This document shows, piece after piece, positions 1 to 8,111 of a stretch of 21,067 nucleotides of DNA. How positions within the stretch are numbered: position 1 is the first letter of the stretch; each line of letters starts with the position of its first letter. Source of the DNA: JAVVEZ01 sp032250895 (GTDB taxonomy: Bacteria; Pseudomonadota; Gammaproteobacteria; Pseudomonadales; Pseudohongiellaceae); NCBI GenBank assembly GCA_032250895.1, contig JAVVEZ010000063.1, forward strand, positions 1 through 21,067, given 5' to 3'. Position numbers and translations under genes: made by a program. The notes under the pieces are model-generated. The model was not told where the DNA came from. It ran no database searches and saw only the letters and a program-made list of their open reading frames with translations.

Positions 1-82
1 TTGTAAAGGACAACCAGCCTTCACCTGCGCAAGGCGCCTTGCCGTGGCACCGCTCAGGTTGCGCAGAGGTCACAATCAATTT
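1..82. other. Intergenic stretch with palindromes downstream of the A-T gene
   Basis: Non-coding stretch after the stop of the adenylation-carrier gene. It contains a perfect 14-bp palindrome, GCAAGGCGCCTTGC (29-42), and a wider pair TGCGCAA (26-32) / TTGCGCA (59-65). These could form a hairpin in the 3' UTR, but no clear U-tract follows on the minus strand, so calling it a terminator would be a guess. Confidence 0.35.
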
Positions 83-1930
83 TTAGAGGTGCCCTGGAGT
101 CCGGCCTTCGCCGGAGCGGTGATAGAGGACCTGTTCAGAGTTTGCCTGGAGTTTCCCGAGCATTCTTGAGATGCTGTCTAGCGTGGGCGGAGTCGACAAC
201 ATCTCCCGCAGGGAAATTGCCGTGCCGAAACGTGTATTGACGGCCAGCAGCAAGGTGGCGGCCAGCATCGAATTCCCGCCGACATCAAAAAAACTGTCCT
301 GACTGCCAATTTCCGGAAGATCGAGGATTTCACAGACAAGCGAGGCAAGGATGGCAACATCGTCCTCTTCGCCGGCGCTGATTTGTTGTTGCCTGCGCAG
401 GACGGGTGGCGCAAACAAGGCCTGACGGTCCTTTTTGCCGGTGGCACTCATGGGCATGTGTTCAATAAAAAAATACCGCTCCGGCAGCATGTAGGCGGGG
501 AGGCTGCCTTGCAGAAAGGCATTGAGGGAGCCTGCGCTTTTATTCGGGCTGCCCTTGCGTGGGCAGACCCAGGCAGCGAGTATTTCCAATCGGGAACTGC
601 CGATCCGAATGGGCTTGACGATGGCCTGCGCAATGGAGGGGTGTTGCTCCAATTGCTGCTCAATTTCTTCTGGTTCAATCCGGTAACCGTTGAGCTTGAC
701 CTGATTGTCGATGCGGCCATGGAAAAAGAGCTCCCCGGCGTGGTTGCGGCTGCACAGATCCCCGGTTTTATAGACTTTTTGTGCCGGAGAAGCACTGCTT
801 GCCAGGTTTATGAATTTTTCCTGCGTCAAGGCCGGCTTGCCATAATAACCGAGGGCGAGAGCGGGGCCGCCGATGCACAGTTCCCCTTTTTCATCGGCCG
901 CCGCCTCCTGTCCCGATGCCTTCAAAACATGGAGCTCACAGGTAGCCAGGGCGCGTCCGATACTGACACAGCTGCTGTCATGGCTTGCTGCTACAGCAGG
1001 CGTCACTTCCCTGGCAGTGGCCCAGATGGTGCATTCGGTCGGCCCATACAAATTCCACAGGCGGGTGTTCCTGACAGTAATGTCCGCTGCCAGTTTGAAA
1101 GGCAGCGCCTCACCGGTGGCAATGGCTTTGAGTGCTCTGTGTGCCGGATTCCAGTCATGCCGGATCAGCAGTTGCCATAGTGTCGGGGTTGCCTGAATCA
1201 GGCTGATCTTCTTGTCCTCGATGGCGGCGGCAAGCACTTGCGGGTCCTTGTGCCCGGATTGGCTGAACAGCACCAGACGGGCTCCCGTCATCAGTGGCAG
1301 CAGGAGCTCAAAAAAGGAAATATCAAAACTGAAGCTGGCAATGCCGGCAATGATCTCCTGTTCCGTGATATCCAGCAGGTCCAATATGGCATGCAAGACA
1401 AATGCGAGACCACGATGCTGGATTTCCACTCCCTTGGGAATTCCGGTGGTCCCCGAGGTATACAGGATATAAGCTGTGTTGTTCAGGTCCAGACAAGCCC
1501 GTGAGGGTTCCCGAAGTCTTGTCCGGCTGTCGTCAATGGCAAAGTCAACGGGATAAAGGGCCACCTGTCTTATGCAGAGGCTGGAAATTTTTTCTTGCAG
1601 CGCCACTTGGGTCAGAATCAGATCGAGGTCGGCATCTTCACAGATGAAGCGCAGTCGTGCCAAGGGCAGATCAGGATCGAGGGGAATATAGACAGCGCCG
1701 ATTTTCCACAATGCCAGCAGACACAGCAGTACCTCCGGAGAACGCTCCATGAACACCCCCACATGGGCCTGTGGTCTTAGGTCCAGGGCAGCCAGTCGTT
1801 CCGCCAGCGCGCTGAATTTGTCCAGCACCTGGCCATGACTGATATGGGTGTTGTCGAAGTCGATAGCTGTGCGTTCAGCGTAGCGGTAGAGCTGAGCTTC
1901 AATGGTGCTTAGCAGATGCGCGTGTTCCAT
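83..1930 (-). CDS. Stand-alone NRPS-like adenylation-carrier (A-T) didomain protein
   Basis: Predicted to activate a carboxylic or amino acid as its acyl-adenylate and load it onto its own phosphopantetheine arm. Adenylation core motifs are in order: A3 YILYTSGTTGIPKGV (about residues 154-168), A4-like FSFDISFFE, A5 NLYGPTE, A7 YKTGDL, A8 NGYRIEPEEIE and A10-like SATGKKDRQ. A carrier domain follows with DVGGNS, its phosphopantetheine serine near residue 554. There is no condensation, thioesterase or reductase domain. The start is placed at 1930 because an AAGG Shine-Dalgarno lies just upstream; a longer frame to 1990 only adds residues encoded by an intergenic repeat. The last roughly ten residues (RSGEGRTPGHL) also come from a repeat. 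The gene lies on the same strand as the RND operon, 185 nt further on. Substrate is unknown. Confidence 0.88.
   Translation of the reverse strand: MEHAHLLSTIEAQLYRYAERTAIDFDNTHISHGQVLDKFSALAERLAALDLRPQAHVGVFMERSPEVLLCLLALWKIGAVYIPLDPDLPLARLRFICEDADLDLILTQVALQEKISSLCIRQVALYPVDFAIDDSRTRLREPSRACLDLNNTAYILYTSGTTGIPKGVEIQHRGLAFVLHAILDLLDITEQEIIAGIASFSFDISFFELLLPLMTGARLVLFSQSGHKDPQVLAAAIEDKKISLIQATPTLWQLLIRHDWNPAHRALKAIATGEALPFKLAADITVRNTRLWNLYGPTECTIWATAREVTPAVAASHDSSCVSIGRALATCELHVLKASGQEAAADEKGELCIGGPALALGYYGKPALTQEKFINLASSASPAQKVYKTGDLCSRNHAGELFFHGRIDNQVKLNGYRIEPEEIEQQLEQHPSIAQAIVKPIRIGSSRLEILAAWVCPRKGSPNKSAGSLNAFLQGSLPAYMLPERYFFIEHMPMSATGKKDRQALFAPPVLRRQQQISAGEEDDVAILASLVCEILDLPEIGSQDSFFDVGGNSMLAATLLLAVNTRFGTAISLREMLSTPPTLDSISRMLGKLQANSEQVLYHRSGEGRTPGHL
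94..124. repeat. Short hairpin repeat, copy 1 (inside the 3' end of the A-T gene)
   Basis: A short element with a hairpin TCCGGC-CTTC-GCCGGA (100-115) and flanking TGGAGT / GGTGA, of the dispersed 'TGGAatCCGGC..GCCGGa' type. It is translated as the C-terminus of the A-T protein. It resembles the element at 1949-1976 and the one at 2119-2143. Confidence 0.5.
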
Positions 1931-2114
1931 CACGACCTTATATGGCTTGTCATTTCCGCACAGGCGGGAATCCAGACCCTTGATCAGCATTGCCTTGAGT
2001 AGAGTCTAGGTCAGAAATCCGGCAATGGGAAATTTTTATGAGGGACGGAACACCTCAGATGCAGCACTGAATAACGCGTCATCCAGGCGACGCCCTGCGT
2101 GATCCCCGCGAGTC
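1931..2114. other. Intergenic region between the RND permease and the A-T gene
   Basis: Spacer holding the repeat at 1949-1976 and GC-rich fragments of the same repeat type near 2078-2110. No convincing promoter was recognised, so whether the A-T gene is read through from the efflux operon is undecided. Confidence 0.4.
1949..1976. repeat. Short hairpin repeat, copy 2 (upstream of the A-T gene)
   Basis: GTCATTTCCGC followed after a short loop by GCGGGAATCCAGA, the common proteobacterial GTCATTCCCGC-n-GCGGGAATCCA type of intergenic repeat, with one C missing in the left arm. It encodes the spurious N-terminal extension (LDSRLCGND) of the A-T frame, which argues for the downstream start at 1930. 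Confidence 0.55.
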
Positions 2115-5100
2115 CTACGTCATCCCTGTGTAGGCGGGGACCAACTCTTCGTTGTCTGCACGATGAAGCGCTGTCTCCTGTGACAGCCACAGGTATACCG
2201 AAGGCAAGATAAACAGCGTGAACAGTGTGCCAATCGTCATGCCGGCCACCAGGATGATGCCAATACTGTTGCGGGCTTCGGCACCGGCACCGGTCACCAG
2301 GACCAGCGGGAAATGTCCCAGCACGGTCGCGGCGGTGGTCATCAGCACGGGTCGCAGGCGCAGCACAGAGGCTGATCTGATCGCCTCCAGTTTCGGCAGG
2401 CCCTTCATTTGTTCCCGGTGCGCAAACTCCGTGATCAGAATGCCATTTTTGGCGATCAGACCGACCAGGGTCACAAAGCCGATCTGGGCATAGATATTGA
2501 TGGTGGTCAGGCCGAGGAAGCTGAACAGCATGGCACCCGACAGAGCCAGGGGCACCGAACCCAGCAAGACCACCAGGGGCAGGCGGAAGGAGTTGAACTG
2601 CACCACCAGTGCCAGATACACCACGATGATGGACACCAGCAGCACCGAAACCATGGTGTTGCCTTCCTGGCGCAGCTGCCGCGAAACACCGGCATAGTCC
2701 ACGCTGTAAGAGTCAGGCAGGAGATCGGCTGCCGCATTCTCCAGCGCTGTCAGCGCCTCACCGCTGGTGGTACCGGGCACTGCGGCACCGGTAATACGAA
2801 ACGCCCGTTGCTGGTTGAACGTGCTCAGGGAACTCGGGCTGGTCAGGGGCTGCAGTTCCACGATGGAACGCAGCGGAACCTGATCCCCCGCCGGGGTTCT
2901 GATCATGATGTCCAGGATCATGTCCGGTGTCGATCTGGCCGCACCTTCAATCAGTGGAATCACCCGATAGGCCTTGCCGTTGGCGTTGTAACGGTTGGCG
3001 TCCATCTCGGCCAGCAGGGTTGCCAACTGCCCGCTGACCTCATTTACCGCCATACCCAGATCGGCAATGCGGTCGTGATTGAACAGCAGGCGGTATTCCG
3101 GCAGGTTGAGCGTGAGGTCGGTATTGGCATACAGAAAGCGGCCACTGCGCTGGGCGGCCTGCACCAGCTGCTGTGCATAGCCGGCCATGTTTTCGTAGTT
3201 GTCGGTAGACTGCACCACCATTTCGACATCCGACTGTCCGGCGCTGGGCAGACTGGACGACAAGGCGGGAAATACCCGCAGACCGGTGACAGCACTGAGT
3301 TGCCTGCTGACCAGGGGCAGCAATTCCATCACGGACTGCTCGCGCTGCTGGAACTCGATCAGCTCGATGCCTCCGAAGCCGCCGGTGGGGCTGATGACCT
3401 GCCAGACCATGTCGAGCCCCGGTACGCTTGTCTGAATACGGGTAATGACATCATTCATGTAATTGTCGGTGTACTCGAGGGAAGCTTCCGGAGGGGATTC
3501 AATGATGACGGAGATACTGCTCTGGTCTTCCACGGGGGCCATCTCGGTTGCGGAAAAAAGATAGAAGGGGACCATCAGCGCAGACACGAAAAGGGCCACG
3601 AACAGCATTTGGCCATGCCAGGCGAAGCTGTAATCCAGCGCCTTGGCGTAATAGTTTTTCAAGGCTCCGAAACCGCGATTTACGCGGCGCGTCATGGCGC
3701 TTTCGCGTCCCTGCTCGACGCACACCCAGGCACTCATGATGGGTGACAGGGTAATGGCGACGATGCCGGAGATGATCACGGCGATGGCCAGGGTGAGCGC
3801 AAATTCCCGGAACAGACTGCCGGTGAAGCCGGAGACGAAGCCGATGGGGGTATAGACTGCCGCCAATGTGAAGCTCATGGCGATGATGGGCGCCAGCAAT
3901 TCGCGCGAACTGATCAGTGCCGCCTCGATGCGGCTGCGGCCTTCCTGTACGTGACGCGCGACGTTTTCCACGACCACGATGGCATCATCCACCACCAGAC
4001 CTACGGACAGGACCACCGCCAGAACGGTCAACAGATTCAATGAAAAACCCAGCAGCGAAATCATCCCGATGCTGCCGAGAATGGAAATGGGAATGGCCAC
4101 CAGCGGTACCAGCGCCGTACGGAAAGAGCCCATCAGCACCAAAACCACAATGCTGACCAGCAGGATCGTTTCGAACAAGGTGGTGAAGATCTCCCGCAGG
4201 GAATCGCGCATGTAAGTCGTGTCATCTGACGCAATGGTGATATTCATACCTTGTGGCAGTGCCGCATTGATGGCAGCAAGCTTTTCATAGACGGCATCGC
4301 CGATTTCAATTTCATTGGCGCCGGGCATGGGCCAGATAGCGAGAAAAATGGTCTGGTCCAGGTCGTAACGGGCATCGGTGGTGCCGCGGGTTTCACCAAC
4401 CTCCACCCGGGCCACATCACCCAGGCGAATCACCGCTCCATTGGTCTCGGCCAGCACCAGACGCCGAAAATCCTCTGCCGTCTGCAGTGTGGCATTGCTG
4501 AGCAGATTGAACTGCTGCTCCGCGTTTTCACTTTTGCCGACGGTGGCGATGACGTTGTTGGCCCTGATGGCGGCGATGACATCATCTGCTCCCATGGACA
4601 GTGCTGCCAGTTTGGCGGGGTCTATCCATATTCGCATGGCAGGAGAGCGACTGCCGGAAATATCCACCCGCTGTACCCCTTCGATGCCTGCCAGCAAGGG
4701 GGTGACCTGACGTTCCATATAGTCGGTGAGTTCGAGACGAGTCCAGTGTTCGCCCCGGGCATTCAGATAAAACAGGGCATTGGAACGATCGGCACGTACC
4801 ACTTCGACGGCTGGGTCCTGGGCATCCTCGGGCAAATCGACACGAATCTGTGCCAGCCGGGTCGTCAGTTCCGTCAGCGCACGTGTGCTGTCTTCATTGA
4901 GATCCAGCCACAGTGTGACCATACTGAGGCCGGGCGTGGTCGTGGTATCCACATAATCGACGCCGGGAATGGTCATGGCCACTTTTTCAATGGGTTCGGT
5001 AATGAAGCCCTGCACCACTTCTGCCGAGGCTCCAAAGTAGGCGGTTGAAATCACCAGTGAGGTACTTTCAACCCGGGGAAACTGCAACACAGGAATTTTA

Positions 5101-5180
5101 AAGAGCGAATAGGCGCCAGCCAGCAGAATCACCAGCGAGATGACGAGGGCCAGCGTGGGACGCCTGACGAAAATCTCCAT
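2115..5180 (-). CDS. RND-family inner-membrane multidrug efflux permease (AcrB/MexF-like)
   Basis: Proton-driven inner-membrane pump of the HAE1 RND family, about 1021 residues (AcrB is 1049). The N-terminus MEIFVRRPTLALVIS is typical. The TM4 proton-relay motif GLVVDDAIVVVEN has the paired aspartates at about 398-399, and the TM10 motif GLIAKNGILITE carries the partner lysine. Two large periplasmic loops follow TM1 and TM7. The start ATG shares one base with the stop of the upstream adaptor (TGATG) and has AGGAG upstream, so the pair is translationally coupled. No outer-membrane TolC-type gene is in the window, so the pump probably uses one encoded elsewhere. The last codons (VPAYTGMT) lie inside a dispersed hairpin repeat. 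Substrate unknown. Confidence 0.95.
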   Translation of the reverse strand: MEIFVRRPTLALVISLVILLAGAYSLFKIPVLQFPRVESTSLVISTAYFGASAEVVQGFITEPIEKVAMTIPGVDYVDTTTTPGLSMVTLWLDLNEDSTRALTELTTRLAQIRVDLPEDAQDPAVEVVRADRSNALFYLNARGEHWTRLELTDYMERQVTPLLAGIEGVQRVDISGSRSPAMRIWIDPAKLAALSMGADDVIAAIRANNVIATVGKSENAEQQFNLLSNATLQTAEDFRRLVLAETNGAVIRLGDVARVEVGETRGTTDARYDLDQTIFLAIWPMPGANEIEIGDAVYEKLAAINAALPQGMNITIASDDTTYMRDSLREIFTTLFETILLVSIVVLVLMGSFRTALVPLVAIPISILGSIGMISLLGFSLNLLTVLAVVLSVGLVVDDAIVVVENVARHVQEGRSRIEAALISSRELLAPIIAMSFTLAAVYTPIGFVSGFTGSLFREFALTLAIAVIISGIVAITLSPIMSAWVCVEQGRESAMTRRVNRGFGALKNYYAKALDYSFAWHGQMLFVALFVSALMVPFYLFSATEMAPVEDQSSISVIIESPPEASLEYTDNYMNDVITRIQTSVPGLDMVWQVISPTGGFGGIELIEFQQREQSVMELLPLVSRQLSAVTGLRVFPALSSSLPSAGQSDVEMVVQSTDNYENMAGYAQQLVQAAQRSGRFLYANTDLTLNLPEYRLLFNHDRIADLGMAVNEVSGQLATLLAEMDANRYNANGKAYRVIPLIEGAARSTPDMILDIMIRTPAGDQVPLRSIVELQPLTSPSSLSTFNQQRAFRITGAAVPGTTSGEALTALENAAADLLPDSYSVDYAGVSRQLRQEGNTMVSVLLVSIIVVYLALVVQFNSFRLPLVVLLGSVPLALSGAMLFSFLGLTTINIYAQIGFVTLVGLIAKNGILITEFAHREQMKGLPKLEAIRSASVLRLRPVLMTTAATVLGHFPLVLVTGAGAEARNSIGIILVAGMTIGTLFTLFILPSVYLWLSQETALHRADNEELVPAYTGMT
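2119..2143. repeat. Short hairpin repeat, copy 3 (inside the 3' end of the RND gene)
   Basis: GTCATCCCTGTG followed by TAGGCGGGGACC, the same class of repeat as at 1949-1976. It supplies the C-terminal residues and part of the stop context of the RND permease. Confidence 0.5.
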
Positions 5181-6352
5181 CAGCGCACTTCTCCTGCCAT
5201 GGCGGGATCGGCATGGGCACTCCCGGCAGCGGTAGCGGACATGGGGCTGGGCTGTGCGCTGATTCCCTCACCGATGTGCACAAGAATCCCCTCGTACAGC
5301 TTGAAGGCACCGGCCGCGGCAATGCGTTCACCCTCGACGAGGCCTGTGCCGGGTTCGAGCAGGGCCACGTCGTTTTCCACGATGCGCACCTGCACCTGCT
5401 GTCGGATGGCACGGAAACCCTTGCCTGCCGCATCTTCCCGCAACACGAAGACATACTGACCCAAGGTGTCGTTCTGCACCGCCAGGGCCGGTACTTGCAA
5501 TACCTGCCGGGGCTCACCGGTGGGGGCTTGCACCTTGACGATGGCCTGGGGTACAAACTGCGGGAAGGCATTGGGAATGCTGGCCCGGTAACCACGGCTG
5601 CGATTGCCGGCATTGATGACCGTGTTCTCGGCCATCAGTGTGGCAGTCACCGGTTTCCCGTGATGCTCATTGTTGATGGCCGTGAGGACCACCTCACTGC
5701 CAGTGGCCAGTGGTGGGTAAAACTGAGGGATCTGGAAATCCACCCAGAGCCTGTCGGTATCGGCCACCAGCTCGGTGATGAGAGAGTTTGATGGCAGGTA
5801 TTGTCCGACTTCGAAAGTATGCAGACCGGCTCTGCCGCTGAAAGGTGCGCGCAGGGTTTTCTTCACGATGGTATGTTCCAGCACGGCAACTTCGGCCTGT
5901 GACGAGGCCAGGTCGGCCCGCGCCCGGTCCAGTTGTTCCTGATTGGATACCCCGGACGCATACAGATCCTGATGTCGTTTGAACATCAACCGCGCCAGTT
6001 CGGTACGGGCCCTGGCCGCCTGCAGGTTGGCCTCTTCCAGCGCAATATCCAGTTGTACCAGCAACTGGCCCTGTTCCACCTGGGCACCCGAGCTGAAATT
6101 CACGGCCGTGATTTCACCGGCAATCTCATTGCGAAGGTCCAGACGCCGGGGCGCAACGATTTCACCCATCACCATGATGGCAGGCCGGTACATGCTCGTG
6201 GTGACGAAGGCTTCCTCCACCGTTTCCGATTGCTCCGGATAGGCCTCGGCAGCGGCGATGGAGGCTCGGATATCCATCATTTTATACGTGGCCAGCGCCG
6301 CAAATACCAGTGCGCAGATAAACACTGTGACGGCCCATTTCATGAAGTTCAT
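5180..6352 (-). CDS. RND efflux periplasmic adaptor (membrane fusion protein)
   Basis: Periplasmic adaptor linking the RND permease to an outer-membrane channel, 390 residues. It begins with a membrane anchor or signal segment (about residues 5-25). The first half-lipoyl domain ends SGAQVEQGQLLVQLD, an alpha-helical hairpin follows (about 105-155), then the second half-lipoyl region with LRAPFSGRAGLHTFEVGQYL, and a beta-barrel and membrane-proximal domain. The start is supported by a strong GGAGGAG ribosome-binding site eight bases upstream. It is first gene of the efflux operon and overlaps the permease start by one base. The C-terminal tail is rich in Ala, Ser and Pro. No dedicated regulator gene adjoins it; the next gene upstream is the divergent modA. 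Confidence 0.93.
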   Translation of the reverse strand: MNFMKWAVTVFICALVFAALATYKMMDIRASIAAAEAYPEQSETVEEAFVTTSMYRPAIMVMGEIVAPRRLDLRNEIAGEITAVNFSSGAQVEQGQLLVQLDIALEEANLQAARARTELARLMFKRHQDLYASGVSNQEQLDRARADLASSQAEVAVLEHTIVKKTLRAPFSGRAGLHTFEVGQYLPSNSLITELVADTDRLWVDFQIPQFYPPLATGSEVVLTAINNEHHGKPVTATLMAENTVINAGNRSRGYRASIPNAFPQFVPQAIVKVQAPTGEPRQVLQVPALAVQNDTLGQYVFVLREDAAGKGFRAIRQQVQVRIVENDVALLEPGTGLVEGERIAAAGAFKLYEGILVHIGEGISAQPSPMSATAAGSAHADPAMAGEVR

Positions 6353-6498
6353 GGGTATTGCTCTCCTCCCTTGGCTGGATGTGACGGCAGCTGTGGCAGA
6401 TATATCAAAAAGTCTTCGAACAGTATTCGACAGAGGATTGCTTGTACAGGTTTTTTCATTCGCCCGTCAAGGACAGATTCCTCCGATTTCGGTGACAG

Positions 6499-6527
6499 TT
6501 GTTTTGGCATGGATGCTGTTGTATGAT
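6499..6527 (+). promoter_or_regulatory. Likely sigma-70 promoter of modABC
   Basis: TTGTTT (6499-6504) and TATGAT (6522-6527) are separated by 17 bp, a good match to -35 and -10 elements. The predicted transcription start near 6534 falls inside the ModE box. Confidence 0.55.
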
Positions 6528-6533
6528 ATTTTT

Positions 6534-6557
6534 CGTTATATCTATATAACTATAACG
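6534..6557. promoter_or_regulatory. ModE operator upstream of modA
   Basis: CGTTATA (6534-6540) and TATAACG (6551-6557) form a perfect 7-bp inverted repeat with a 10-bp spacer. This matches the E. coli ModE site layout (CGTTAT-n12-ATAACG). It sits right after the -10, where molybdate-loaded ModE would block transcription. No modE gene is in the window. Confidence 0.8.
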
Positions 6558-6632
6558 CTATGGATGATCTGACAATAACCATGGAACGGATTTCTTGTAT
6601 GACTTTGAATTTACTGAAATAGGAGTCTGACC

Positions 6633-7388
6633 ATGATAGGCCTGCGCCCCTTGCTGTTCGCTTGTTCGCTGTTGCTGGCCACGGCTGCCCATGCCGGTAA
6701 ACTCACCATTGCGGCGGCGTCCGACCTGAAATTTGCGATGGACGAAATCGTCGCCACGTTCAGGGTGAGCCATCCCGGCGACCAGGTTGATGTGATTTAC
6801 GGTTCTTCGGGCAAGTTCCGAACCCAGATTGAACAAGGCGCACCCTATGATCTCTATTTTTCTGCCGACATCGTCTATCCCCGTCTGTTGGCGGAAAGCG
6901 GCCTGGCCGGATCCGAGGTAAGACCCTATGCCTTTGGCCGCATCGTGCTGTGGAGCGCAACCATGGACGCCGCAACGATGACGCTGGCGAATCTCAGCGA
7001 TCCCCGAATCAGCCGCATCGCCATCGCCAACCCTCGACACGCGCCTTACGGCAAGCGCGCCGAGGAAGCCTTGCGCGCCTCTGGCCTGTGGGAGAAGGTG
7101 GAGTCGAAGCTGGTCTATGGCGAGAACATCGCCCATACTGCCCAGTTGATACAGACAGGCAATGCCCAGATAGGTATCATCGCGCTGTCCCTGGCGGTCA
7201 ATCCCGAACTGGCCGACAAAGGCGCATACTGGCTGATTCCGGATGAGCTGCATGCCCCTCTGGACCAGGGCTTCGTCATCACCAAACGGGCCGAGGGTAA
7301 TGCGGCGGCCAAACGTTTCTCCGCTTACATGAGCAGTAAGGCCGCTCGTGCGGTGATGACCCGGTACGGCTTCGTCCTGCCCGAATAG
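6633..7388 (+). CDS. modA: Molybdate ABC transporter, periplasmic substrate-binding protein
   Basis: Binds molybdate or tungstate in the periplasm and delivers it to ModBC. It is 251 residues with a Sec signal peptide ending in the AHA-GK region. ModA hallmarks are AAASDLKFAMDEI near the mature N-terminus and YGSSGKFRTQIEQGAPYDLY, which contribute the serine oxyanion contacts. Further conserved stretches are IAIANPRHAPYGKRAEEAL and VYGENIAHTAQLIQTG. AGGAG lies seven bases before the ATG. First gene of modABC, under the ModE box at 6534-6557. Confidence 0.96.
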   Translation: MIGLRPLLFACSLLLATAAHAGKLTIAAASDLKFAMDEIVATFRVSHPGDQVDVIYGSSGKFRTQIEQGAPYDLYFSADIVYPRLLAESGLAGSEVRPYAFGRIVLWSATMDAATMTLANLSDPRISRIAIANPRHAPYGKRAEEALRASGLWEKVESKLVYGENIAHTAQLIQTGNAQIGIIALSLAVNPELADKGAYWLIPDELHAPLDQGFVITKRAEGNAAAKRFSAYMSSKAARAVMTRYGFVLPE

Positions 7389-7432
7389 GCCGCTGCGCCG
7401 GGCGCAGACAGAGGTATTGGAAAGGAAAGAGC

Positions 7433-8110
7433 ATGCTGAGCGATGACGACCTGCAAGCCATCTGGTTGACCGTGCGCCTGGCCGGGATCGTGACCCTGAT
7501 CCTGCTCCTGCTCGGCACACCCATCGCCTGGTGGCTGGCGCGCAGCAAGGCATGGTGGAAGGGGCCGATCAGTGCCGTGGTTGCGCTGCCGCTGGTCTTG
7601 CCACCTTCGGTGCTGGGCTTCTATCTGCTGCTGGCGATGGGCCCCAGGGGGCCGGTCGGACAACTGACCCAGGCGCTGGACCTCGGTCTGCTGCCGTTCA
7701 CGTTCTGGGGCCTGGTGGTGGCCTCGGTGTTCTACTCACTGCCTTTCATGGTGCAGCCCCTGCAAACCGCTTTCGAAGCGGTGGGCGAGCGCCCGCTGGA
7801 AGTGGCCGCTACATTGCGGGCGTCGCCGCTGGATGCCTTCTTCACCGTGGCGGTGCCCCTGGCCATGCCCGGCTTTCTGACGGCCTCGATTCTGACCTTT
7901 GCCCACACGGTGGGTGAGTTTGGTGTGGTGCTGATGATCGGCGGCAACATACCCGGTGTCACCCGTGTCGCATCGGTGCAAATCTACGACCACGTGGAGG
8001 CGCTGGAATATATGCAGGCGCACCGTCTGGCGGCGGTGATGCTGATCTTCTCCTTTTTGGTGCTGCTGTTTTTGTACGCCTGGCGTCCCCGTCCGAAGCT
8101 GGGCGCTTGA
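7433..8110 (+). CDS. modB: Molybdate ABC transporter permease
   Basis: Inner-membrane channel subunit, 225 residues with about five to six transmembrane helices. ModB-type features are LPLVLPPSVLGFYLLLAMG and the EAA coupling loop LEVAATLRASPLDAFFTVAVPLAMPG, which docks onto ModC. GGAAAGGAAAG precedes the ATG. It is 44 nt after modA and its stop is one base before modC. Confidence 0.96.
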   Translation: MLSDDDLQAIWLTVRLAGIVTLILLLLGTPIAWWLARSKAWWKGPISAVVALPLVLPPSVLGFYLLLAMGPRGPVGQLTQALDLGLLPFTFWGLVVASVFYSLPFMVQPLQTAFEAVGERPLEVAATLRASPLDAFFTVAVPLAMPGFLTASILTFAHTVGEFGVVLMIGGNIPGVTRVASVQIYDHVEALEYMQAHRLAAVMLIFSFLVLLFLYAWRPRPKLGA

Positions 8111-8111
8111 C

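Larger units (their letters stand above)
6353..6632. other. Divergent intergenic region between the efflux and molybdate operons
   Basis: This 280-bp region must hold the promoter of the efflux operon (leftward) and that of modABC (rightward). The mod promoter and ModE site are at 6499-6557. The leftward promoter was not identified with confidence; an AT-rich GATATATC near 6398-6406 is a possible -10. Confidence 0.6.

Noticed and set aside
383..1180. Plus-strand open frame of 265 codons over the A-T gene
   Set aside because: Antisense shadow of a gene with complete adenylation motifs; no recognisable protein.
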